Assembly: GCA_018343915.1 (NCBI GenBank)
Contig: JABRWF010000006.1
Span: 2,418,001-2,482,000 of the forward strand
Length of the DNA: 64,000 nt
Direction of reading: 5' to 3'
Source: Agroathelia rolfsii
Lineage: Eukaryota > Basidiomycota > Agaricomycetes > Amylocorticiales > Amylocorticiaceae
In this document: positions 35,449 to 45,597 of the stretch, piece after piece
Layout: each line of letters opens with the position of its first letter
How positions within the stretch are numbered: the stretch's first letter is position 1
Translations under genes and position numbers: made by a program
Notes under the pieces: generated by a model
What the model was told of the DNA's origin: nothing
The model's database searches: none
What the model saw: the letters and a program-made list of their open reading frames with translations, nothing else

Positions 35449-35877
35449 TCACTCTTTCAGCTCCGGGGTATCCGCAAACAACGCATCGACCATCGCTGGT
35501 GGATACCTATCACCGGTCGTCGCATCGGCCACTTGGGCAATGGCACGAACTTCTGCAATGTCCTCAGGAGTCAACTTGACTTTTAAAGCACCCAAGTTCT
35601 CCGCAAGATACTGCAAAGAAAGAAAAAAAAAAAAAGTAAGGTGACGATGGGAAAGAAATCGGTCCTCACATAGGACACATGTGCGCGCAAAAAAAAACAC
35701 TTACTTTGCTCTTGCGAGTACCAGGAATGGGAATGATGTCATCACCCTGAGCCAGGAGGAAGGCAAGGGCAACCTGACCGGCTGTCGCGCTATGTCTCTC
35801 TCCAATCTTCTTCAGGCCTTCCGCAAGCTTAAGAATGTTGGGGAAGTTTTCTGAAGAGTACCTATTGGGCAAGGAAA

Positions 35878-35914
<37 letters not shown>

Positions 35915-37000
35915 GTAACAGATGGAATGCCACATTTTGACTTACCGAGGAATACCCCTTCGGAAGTCACCCTCTTCAAAATCATCTGGGCTTTTCTGTA
36001 ACATAAATATTAGCAATTGTATCCTACATCTATATCATTATTCCATTACATACATATTGTCCAGTAATTAGACCACGACCAAGAGGTGAATACGCAATGA
36101 CAGCGACGCCGAGCTCACGAGCAGTCTTGAGAAGGGCAATTTTCTCATCTTCGATATCGAGCGTGAAGGGAGAGTATTCGACCTGGAGAGCGGCGATCGG
36201 ATGCACGGCGTGTGCGCGGCGCAATGTTGCGGCCGAGCATTCAGAAAGACCGAGATATTTCACCTTGCCAGCTCTGAGGGCGAATAATTGTCAGTGTCTA
36301 TTCAAATTATCATATGGTTGCTCAGATGGGAACACACTTGACGAGTTCTGCCATGGCGTGGACTGTTTTCTGTGAGATTAACATTGATGAGCTGATTGTA
36401 CTAATGAGCAATCTTTCGTCAACTAACCTCAATCGGAACATCTTTATCTGCTCTGTGCAGATAGTATAGGTCAACATGATTGATGCCTAGACGAGACAAC
36501 GATCGGTTGAACGCGTGATGAACATATTCGGGATCACCATTAACATTGCGACCGTTAGGAAACTGGCCGATACCAAACTTGGTGGCCAAGAAGATCTGGT
36601 CGCGCTTTCCGGTTCTCTTGAACCTAGATAATAAGGTGACATAGTAGGTATTAGCATGAGGATCACGCTTTTCGTGAATTAGCATCTGTAGCAAACTTGC
36701 CATTTTCCCAAGAGCTCCTCGCTATCTCCATAAACGTCTGCCGAGTCCCAGTAGTTGCATCCACTGGCAAGAACCTCATTCAAGAACTGCAAAGTGCATC
36801 GAGTTAGCATTTGATTTTTCAGAGGAACCATCGATGATGATGATGACAATGATAAGTGGATAAGAATATCATACCTTGAATCTCGTCTCGTCATCGTCGA
36901 CCTGGCCATAGAAGGCCGAGAGACCCATGGTACCAAATCCGATAGCGGCCACGGACTCGTTGCCTATCTTGCGCGTTGGAAGAGCGGTAGACAAAGACAT
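35449..37000 (-). CDS. Aldo-keto reductase, copy 5
   Basis: The ATG at 37000 gives [20 protein letters not shown] and the reading frame ends at 35449 with FADTPELKE, two residues longer than the other copies. The catalytic residues are present in [29 protein letters not shown] and [13 protein letters not shown], where the usual Met before His is Leu. The second intron starts with GC (36700-36699, GCAAGT), as in AKR1. FKRTGKRDQ and [12 protein letters not shown] also group it with AKR1. One intron contains an (ATT)12 microsatellite. The joins are in frame. A TATATAG element sits about 110 bp upstream of the ATG. Substrate is unknown. Confidence 0.87.
35879..35914. repeat. (ATT)12 microsatellite in an AKR5 intron
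   Basis: A perfect trinucleotide run of 36 nt, placed between the exon starting with [10 protein letters not shown] and the preceding FRR exon. It is not translated. Confidence 0.9.
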
Positions 37001-38461
37001 GATGGTCTTGATAACTGATCTGAGTGGTGTAGTTGAAGCTGGGTGTGATTTAGACTGTATGCTTGGATTGTTGGCTTATGATCAGCAACTCATCCTCGCT
37101 CGAGTCGTGTTTATATAGACATTGGAATAATCGAATCCTGCGGGGTCGGTCTCTTCCGTTGTGTTACTAGTGGGTCCATGATACTGGCAACATCACTTCG
37201 GCATGTGTGGAATTGCTCTTTGACATCCCAACATGCCCACACACACACCGCCCACTGCTCCTTAGTACCCGCACTTCCCCATCGGCGGGTGTCCTGTGGG
37301 ACACATGATGCCAGTGTCAGTGAACACGGATTCGCTAACCCCGGTATGATCGGAGGTGTGGATGAATAATACCACTGCGGGATGTACATGTAATCCCAAC
37401 AACTTCAACTGGTGAGCGCCGAGCCTGTTTGCGCGGACGGCCAAGGGCGGATTTAGAGTTCCGAATACATGTTAGTACCTTTGGGCAGTCCACCGGAGGG
37501 GCGGTGGGGGCGTGTTGTGGGTAGTGTGGGTATTCCGATGATGAGTCAGCGGCTTTACAAGCAAACAAAAGATGTGTGTGGGCACACCCGCCAAAACTTG
37601 TAAGCCAAGCCCTTGTGTGTCACAGACTCACAGTAGCTGCCAAGAATCATCATGGACCAACAACCAATGCCTTTCTGGATATCTAATCCGTACCCATGCT
37701 CAATGCAAGAGCGTATGTCAATGTGGGGGGTGTGTTTTGATAAATTAAAGTGCATGCGCAAGGAAGCAAAGAACGGATATGTACAAACATCTGCCGTGTT
37801 ATAGGTAAATGGCGATTTCTTTTCGAGAAAAGTGAAGGAAGAATATATAGAAGCAATTATTATTAGTGATACGTACTCTTTTCTTTTCTGTAAGGGTAAA
37901 ATGAGAGGGAGGAAAGAAATAATAAAATTAAAAATACATACAATCAAAGGATAGAAGTGGAAGGGAAGAAAAGACAAGGGAAGAAAAAGAAAGGAAGGAA
38001 GGGAAATAGAAGATGTAATGTCAATGAAAATTGGAGAAGAGGAAGAGATCGCATAAACCTCCCATTTCTACTTCTACCCATTTACACCAAGCTGCTTCTT
38101 CAATAACCTCAAACTCAATCCACTTGGCTTTGTGGGTAATCGTTTGTCCTGGTATAATACCCCCCCCCGCCCTTCTCCCAATACAGGACCAATCCTTCAA
38201 AAATAGAAAATAGAGTAAGAAGAAAAGGTTACAACCCTCCTCCTCCACGGATAATTAAGAGAAGAAGAAAAAAAAAAGAAAAAGAAAAACAGCGTCAACA
38301 AAGAACACAAAGTCAGAGTGGCGCATCACATGAGCAACACGGGCCGTTTTTAGGTGCTATAAAACAACAGCCAACGTTCGTTCTCGACCACGCCCACAAA
38401 AAAAAAAGTTCACCAGCAGGCCCCCCCCCCGATATCATCAACCAACCAACCAACCAACCGA
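37001..38461. other. Promoter of AKR5 and spacer to the purine permease gene
   Basis: TTATATAG at 37111-37118 is the likely AKR5 TATA box. The part 37265-37480 is similar in pieces to sequence upstream of AKR4. From 37850 onward it is A/G-rich, with a run of C near 38160 and AACC repeats at about 38440-38460, next to the permease stop. No gene was recognised. Confidence 0.5.
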
Positions 38462-40941
38462 TTAATACTCCTTACTATCCAGGTCGGCTTCCTTGGCCGA
38501 TACGCGCATGTTCATCGGCAAGCCCATCATATCGATATCGTCGTGCGCCGCGCTCGTGTCATCCGAGAGTGAGCGGCCGCCGCCCATGGTAGCACGGTTT
38601 GCATCGTGATGCTGATGGTGGTGGTGGTGCAGGGTGCTGTCCATTGGGATGTCCGATCGTAGGTCACGGTGGTATCTTCCTGTAAGATGTTGGCTGGACA
38701 AAAAAAAAAAAGGAATATTGTTAGCCTCCCAATGTTCCGTACAAAATGAAGACAAAAAAAAAAAAAGACAGAGATAGGAATAAGGAAAATGAAACAAGGG
38801 CAACGTACATCCAAATTGGCACAATCCCACCCGGAGGTACGACCCACGGCTCGGATGCATCAAAGTTAGGCGGCACAATCCTATCCCGCGAGATCTTGCG
38901 GAGCAGGAGCGGGATACCATTGAGGATCACATAGGATACAACGCCAACGATGACGCCATAAGCAATACTAGTAAAGAGAGAAACGCATGATGAGTACCTT
39001 TGTTTAGGGTGCAGAGGACGATACAAAGTGGGAAAGAAAGAAAGAAAGAAAAGCGTACTTGTACGTGAATGGAATGACAATAATCGTCAAAAACGCAGGG
39101 ATAGCGTCGCCAATATAGTCCCAGTTGATCTGCGTCACACTGTAGTAGAGATCAACAGCGGTTCGTCAGTTGCCAAAAAATAAAAAATAAAAGAACAATG
39201 GTAAGGAAGAGAAAATTCGTACGCACTTGCGCATCATCAACGAACCAACAATGACCAACGCACCGCCAGTGGCCCAGGACGGAATGGAAGCAAAGATGGG
39301 CGCAAAGAACACGGAGACGAAGAAGGCGAGGCCGGTCACCATGGCTGTGATGCCTGTCTTTCCTCCCTCTGTTTTTGATACGTACACAGTGAAAGAAAGA
39401 GAAGAGAGAGAGAGAGAGAGAACCCATCAGTGTCCAATTATCAAAGATGGGAACGATGATTTGCGACGCACCACTGATACCCGTTGCGCTCTCGATGAAG
39501 GCCGTGACGGGGCTGGTGCCCATAAGCGAGCCGATGCTGATGCAGAACGCGTCGACGCAGTACGCGATCGTCGAGCCCTCAAAGTCCATCGTGATCGGGT
39601 CACGCAGTCCGGCGAATTTGGCCATGGAATAGAGCGTTCTAAAGAGGACATCATGTTTTTCTTAGCAAAACCCTAAAAAGAAAGAGGGGGATGACGCTTA
39701 CCCGGTCGTATCGAGGATATCGACGTAGAGGAAGGTGATAAGCGCATACCAAACCTTGCCTTTTCCATAGTTGTACTATATAACATCCCAAACCCAAATG
39801 AGTATATATAAAAAAGTATAGAACAATATAAAAAAAAACGACTTACGTCCAACACATTTGCGATCCGACTAATCGGCCTAAACGTGACCACCTGCTTGAA
39901 AAACTCAAAGGCAGCGTCTCCCGCTTCCGTATGCGGAAACGCGGTCACCGCCGTTGGCCGTGGCCACGAAATAATCGACGTGAGCGTGATGCCGATCAAG
40001 AGCGCGCCTTTCACGCGGTAGAGCATCAACAGCACTGTCAAGAACCCGCCCGTGAAGATGCCGAGCCACACCGTCGGGTTTCGCAGCACGCGCGAGTTGC
40101 AGTAACCTGGCAGGCCGTCGACGATGTCCTGAGGTAAGCACCCGCCGAGCCCGACGAGGTTTGTCGTGTCGCCGCCGATGACGGAGAGGCCCGAGGGCGA
40201 GAGACCGATGAAGGCGATGAAGAGGCCGATGCCGGCGCCGACGGCGAGTACGAGCGAGTTGGGCATGATGCGCGCGAGCCATTGGCGTAGGCCGAGGAGG
40301 GAGAGGATGAAGAAGATCCAGCCTTCGAGGAAGACGGCGGAGAGGGCTTCGCGGTAGGAGATGATGCCTGTGCCGTGGAAGCCCACGACGGAGTACGTGA
40401 ACTATAATTTTTTGTGTGGGTGTGGAGAGAGGGTGGAGTGAAGAAGCGATCGTTGTCAGTGGTCATGTTTCTTTTTTCTTTTGATTGTGATGTAGAAAAG
40501 AGAAAAGATGGTTGATATCTCAAACGAGCTCACATAGGCATTCAGACCGAGACCGGGGGCCATGCCGACGGGCATGTTGGCGAGGAGGCCCATGAGGAAG
40601 GACGCCAAGGCGGAGATGGCGGCCGTGGTGGTGATCATGTCGCGCTGGACTTCGTCCACACAGCTAAGGTAGGTCGCATCGGACGTGCACGTCGGGTCTT
40701 CTGTCGTGCCGGGGCAGACACAAGTGCCGCCGGAGTCTTTAAGGATCGAGGCATTGACTGGAAGGCGGCAGGTGAGGTAAGAGCAGCAGCAGCATCATAG
40801 ACGAGCAAAGCATGAACACAAGTTAGCGGCGGGGATGTTGTTGCTATACTTGGAAAAGGATTGTTTGAACGCCTACCGGAGATGATGTAGGCCATGGCGG
40901 CCCAGGTGGTCAGGCCGGCTCGTATCTCTGTCTGTTGTGGG

Positions 40942-40982
<41 letters not shown>

Positions 40983-41201
40983 TGAATGCGCAGAACGGTT
41001 TAGCCAGCAATGTCGACTAGCAACGTACCAGGAACCGGGAACCCTCTCGCTCTCTGGGATGGCCCGAGCCCTCGAGACGGAACCAGCGACCGACGAAGGA
41101 GTATGCAACCTTGAGAAGAAAGCCAAGTTTAGACATGGCAACGACAAGCAGCACATAAGGAGCGTTACATATGCATTTATTCTGTCAGCGAGAGTGATCA
41201 T
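38462..41201 (-). CDS. Purine (adenine/guanine/hypoxanthine) permease, AzgA-like
   Basis: This plasma-membrane H+ symporter for purines belongs to the AzgA group. The ATG at 41201 starts MITLADRINAY, then VAYSFVGRWFRLEGSGHPRE and TEIRAGLTTWAAMAYIIS, all typical of AzgA N-termini. Further on are MGLLANMPVGMAPGLGLNAY, then the exon with FHGTGIISYREALSAVFLEG and AVGAGIGLFIAFIGL. MDFEGSTIAYCVDAFCISIG and ESATGIS joined to EGGKTGITAMVTGLAFFVS follow. The C-terminal cytosolic tail has a His-rich segment and ends SKEY at 38462. Around eleven exons join in frame. One intron holds a 36-nt homopolymer next to its acceptor and another holds a GA repeat. Length, about 580 residues, fits the family. Confidence 0.92.
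39403..39421. repeat. (GA)n microsatellite in a permease intron
   Basis: A short GA run in the intron that separates ESATGIS from EGGKTG. Confidence 0.85.
40942..40977. repeat. 36-nt poly-A tract (poly-T on the coding strand) in a permease intron
   Basis: In the transcript this is a U run ending about 10 nt before the acceptor of the exon encoding TEIRAGLTT. It acts as an enlarged polypyrimidine tract, as does the 56-nt run at 1329-1384. Confidence 0.9.
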
Positions 41202-43050
41202 GGTGAAGGAAGGTGGGGGGCAGCCAAGTAGGCTGTGGAGAAGAGGAAAGAGAGGGAGAGGGAACGAGGGAAGACACTAAGAGAACAGTGCTGATGGAGA
41301 GAAGAGCAACACAAGCGAGCACTGTATTTTAGGCCGGGAGAGCGAAGAGCAGAGAATGTGTGTTGGTGGTGATTGACAGTGGCGTCCTTGATGCGTTCCT
41401 CTATATTCCCCCAGTGATATCTAGGATACTCACGGACCTGCTGGCACCGGAGAACAATCGATATAGCAGGCTACAGCGAGAGAATGTGAGAGCAGGAAAG
41501 AAAAAGAAAAAGTAGAGCAAGAGGGTTAATAAACAGACCAGAAGAGGAAGAGGAAGAGAGCCGGGGAAAGAGGCAGTGATATATGAGAGAGGCGAAATGG
41601 CGCTAATCCGATCTTGACGCTTCCGTCGGACCTGACTCATTTTTCTCTTTCTTTTTCATTCTCTCATTCTCACACAAACACACACACTCTCTCGCTCGCT
41701 CGCTCGTTCGTTATTATCTCTTTAATAATCATCCAGTTTGAATATCTACATGAACTGCCCTCTGAGCTCTTGCCTGGAGCAGCTGGAGATAAGACGCTGT
41801 GATTGGGTGCTTCTTGGATCAGATTATCAATCATCTGTCGCTCTTAATCTGCAGAACCTTCCATTAGAACACCCCTCTTCAAAGCGATCGTCTGTCCATG
41901 TTTCCCTCTCCTAGAAATGCACACACATGGCCAACAAACTCTACTTTTTTAATTATATTTCCACTTATGATTGCCATGGTTATATTGATCCAGCTGTCTG
42001 CCTCTCTCTCTCTCTCATCCCTGTTTCAATATATCCTGCACGTCTACCAGATGCACCTGCATCATAAATATAGCTACTCGTATACCCTACTGCGTGTATT
42101 ATTACAGCTATACCCGACACATCGCGCCAGCTAATCATCTCCAAAATCACGCTCGAAACCCACCAGCTCTGGGTAGTACCCTTAAGTTCTAAAAAGTAAC
42201 AACACCGTCCCTCCCGGCGGGCACTACTACCAAACCCGAATTCATCTCCGTCTGCGATAAACGCATGTCGATATTTTATTCCCTCACCAAGGGTCATAGT
42301 AGCGGGTTGACTGGTATTTTCGTCCATTCAGGCCATTCTTTTAGTTATTCCTGTCATCGCGCTTCATCTACTACTGCATTATCCCCGATCCAAAAATATA
42401 TTATCCCATAAAGACCTTAACGCGCTCGGCGGCCCTGCGACCTATCAAATACTCAGACTCAAAATACCCACAACATGATATATATCGTGCTACTAGTACA
42501 GGTCTGATAATCGAATCTTGGTTATCATCAGTCGCTTTTCTGGAAAGTCGGTACACCATGTATGCTAACGGTATTCGTATTCGAAACAAATCGCCTATTT
42601 TTCAGGTATATTAATGTGTTTCATCATATTATTATTATTTCCCTGATGAATGCCGTTCATAACATGTACAGTCTATCTGCCGATAACCGAAAATGAGAAA
42701 ATCTGAGCGTAGATACCCGACCATACAAACAGAACCAACAGACTGGCAATGACAATCCTCGATTCGATCTTTTGCAATGCATGATTCGTGAACTGTCTGA
42801 CGTGCAAGAGTGCAGTTTACTTACATGTAGTAGCAGTGAACATAACACACTTGGACTGTCCTGCCTTTTCTCAGGCTTTAAACACCTCCCTGCACATAGA
42901 ACCAATAGAATCGTATCCGCCGAATTCATGCTGGCATACAGGGTGCTCATACATACCTACCATTGAATAATATCAATATTAATCACATAAAATCACCGCC
43001 GTTGCTCGTTACCAAGCGCATACACCGTCCACTAGATATCACCACTGGCG
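41202..43050. other. Long intergenic region upstream of the permease gene
   Basis: The 1.85 kb contain the permease promoter and the 3' side of the dioxygenase gene. There are CT/CGCT simple repeats at about 41680-41711 and a CT run at about 42002-42017. ORFs here are short and without recognisable domains. No gene is supported. Confidence 0.55.
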
Positions 43051-44670
43051 TCAATTCACCTGCGAATACCCCGCCTCACCCTCACCCGCCTCCGTCCCCG
43101 CCTCCTGCTGCATCCGCCGCAGATTACGCCACATTACCCTTGCACGCTCGTTCGGCAGCGTCTGCACGAATCGCTTGCCCGCATCATCTCCGGACTTGCT
43201 ATCATCACCCTCACCGCCGTCCGTTTCCGTTTTGCTACCGGGCTCACTATCAGCACCAGCACCGGCGCCCATCCACGCCAAGCCGTGCTGTAACACGTTC
43301 CTGGCCCGCGTCGAGCCGCCGCGGGTATCGCCCACACACGCATGCAGCGTCGCACGCTTCTCGGCCGGGTCGTACGTGCCCAGGTGGAGGATGTTGGAGT
43401 TGTAAAAGACCGTTTCGCCCGCTGTCGATGTTCATATCATGATTTCAGTTTTTGAGCAGCCATTCAGGGATTATTAAAAGCAGGTGTTGAGAGTAAGCGT
43501 GATGTATCACGTACATAAGTATGTCTACAAAGGAGGAAAGGACAAGCGTAGCTTACGCTTTAAAACAACACGGATCGCCCCAGGCATCGCGAGCGGATCA
43601 ACAGGGGCGTCCTTTGAAGTCGAGTGTGCGCGCTGGCCGTCCGTGCGCGGAACGCGGTGCGAGCCGGGGACGACGAAGAGGCAGCCGTCTTCGTACAGTG
43701 TACTGTTATCATCATGCTATTCGTTAAAAAAAAAAAATCCTCGCTATAATAGTGCAAGATCTAGTAGCACGTACGTGTTCCATTGGACCTGTGTGTGATG
43801 ATCAAAACCATCAGAAACTATCATAAGATGAGTAAATATTCACACCAAGTGCTTACACCGTGACTCCACTTCTTGAGCGCCTCGACTTCCTCCGCCGTGC
43901 TTGCATCCTCCCGGACATCGTCGCGGTGCCAGCGAAGCGCAAACTTGTGTGATTTTGGGTTGATCAGCAAGTTGAAGAGCTCTACAAAAAAAAGAGAGGA
44001 TCATAAGCGTTCAATATCATCGTTCCAACGTCGTTTTCATATAGGTTAGATCACAGATACGCCAATCAAGGGATGGACTGAAGACGATATATAACGTGGG
44101 AGAAGATTAAGAAATGTGGACTTGGGACAGGTATAAAACGAAATAAGATATTCACCCATCTGCAGCTCATCTTCACGACAGCCAAGCAAGGCTGTAACGG
44201 CGGCACAGAGCCGATCAGAGGTGTACCATCGCACAAACGCAGGCTCGCCCAGGTCGGGGTGCATGACATGTTGAACGCCCCATGAGTCATCACTTGCAGA
44301 GGTTCGGAACGATCACAGTGCACACAACATGTTGGCAACGATATGGTGGGTGAGCAAAAACAAGAGGTACGCGGGAAAATTCGAGTTGATCAGGGATTCA
44401 TCGCCGATCCAGATATGGTAAATGCATATCTCGTGGTAAGAATGCAGTAGGAAAGAGAATTCAAGGATACAACAAGCACTTTTTGTCATCATAAGGCGGG
44501 AACTGGGCGCCGACGGTGCGGCGGTATTTCCATGCGCCAGAGCGTGTGCGCGCAATGGCGCGCTCGCAAGCGGCTTGGAGCTCAGGGAAGTCCTCAGGGG
44601 CGATGAGATCAGGGATGATGACGAAGCCTTGGTCTTCGTATGATTTGAGATAGGTTGTGTCGAGCGTCAT
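43051..44670 (-). CDS. Phytanoyl-CoA dioxygenase family protein (Fe(II)/2-oxoglutarate oxygenase)
   Basis: The enzyme is expected to hydroxylate a small molecule using Fe(II) and 2-oxoglutarate. Exon 1 starts MTLDTTYLKSYEDQGFVIIP (ATG 44670) with the PhyH opening FVIIPDLIAPEDF. The next exon reads WGVQHVMHPDLGEPAFVRWY. Then comes ELFNLLINPKSHKFALRWHR and DDV, where WHRDD contains the HxD iron ligands. DGCLFVVPGSHRVPRT follows. The last exon has AGETVFYNSNILHLGTYDPA, with the distal His, and an Arg in EKRATLH that fits the 2-oxoglutarate anchor. A charged tail of about 70 residues ends at 43051. Five or six exons join in frame. The substrate cannot be read from the sequence; the neighbouring purine permease gives no firm clue. 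Confidence 0.85.
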
Positions 44671-45597
44671 GTTGGTATAGCGGGTAGTTGGACGAAAGAA
44701 CGGACGCTAGTCACGGTGCAAGGAACTTGAAGATCCAGATATACTGTTTCTACCAGCGGCGCCGGACGATGATGTAACAGTTGAAATTCGAGCCGGACCC
44801 CAGAGCGACATGATCACCTCTGGTTCCAAAAGTCATTTTGATCAGCGTGGCTCACATGAAATCACATCATTGCACCTCAGAATAAGTATTTATAAAGTAT
44901 AATATCATCCGATCATGCAAAACAAATATCAATGTTCAATTAGACGACTAAAAGAAAGTAAGTCTTGTATGAGAAACCTTGCTCTGTTTCACAGGAGAGG
45001 AGAGCCATCACCGGTGCATTATCATCGCCATTCTTATCCTCAGGAGTCGAAAAAAAGTGACATGATTGCCTCAGCGGCCAGTCAAGCCCCTATAAATAAT
45101 TTTGCGGTCTAATCTGGTCTGCCTTTCCCTTTATTTTCCATGTGTTATCAAATAGGGCGGAATCGCTAACCTCGTACCCAGGCGCTTGGCGATCATGTTA
45201 GTTTCAGGCTCCGCTCTGAGTTTGAACTGATGAGCGCTGAGCGCCGAGCGGCAAAGCCCAGCGGATAGACCCAAGCCTAGGGGCTTGATGAACACTGGCT
45301 ATAGAGTACCGCAATCAAACTCTGACCTCACAACGCCGTCTCAATTTCCCGCAAGTCAGGTGCAGCGTGGTTTTCCGGCAAGCGCATATCAGACACTTGA
45401 AACTCAGATAGTGTTTTAGCGTCTTACCCCCTAGTTTTTGATCTATCATCGGTTAATCACTTTGCTGTTCAACAATCTTATCTTATTTGACCAATTCTTT
45501 TGTCTTCCCTTCACTAGTGATCACCACTACCTTGATTCAAAGTTCCATCACCCAGAATAAACAACAATCCCAGCTCTTTCACGCTAAAAACACCGCA
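44671..45597. promoter_or_regulatory. Divergent promoter region of the dioxygenase and trypsin-fold genes
   Basis: The 927 bp lie between two divergent start codons. A GC-rich patch with GAGCGCTGAGCGCCGAGCGG occurs near 45233. The region before the trypsin-fold ATG is pyrimidine-rich. No gene and no firm binding site was recognised. Confidence 0.45.

Noticed and set aside
25843..36375. Recurring antisense ORFs ([19 protein letters not shown] type) opposite each AKR copy
   Set aside because: They mirror the conserved AKR exon with [11 protein letters not shown]. Their conservation is explained by the sense gene.
17000..37000. Secondary-metabolite gene cluster
   Set aside because: Reductases are present but no PKS, NRPS, terpene synthase, cluster regulator or dedicated transporter.
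39440..39500. Coding reading GASQIIVPIFDNWTLMG in the permease
   Set aside because: Family alignment requires ESATGIS to be followed directly by EGGKTG. The stretch is an intron with a GTGCGT donor.
41202..42600. GATA-type nitrogen-control sites in front of the purine permease
   Set aside because: Single AGATAA-like matches occur (for example near 41787), but the motif is too short and too far from the start to claim regulation.
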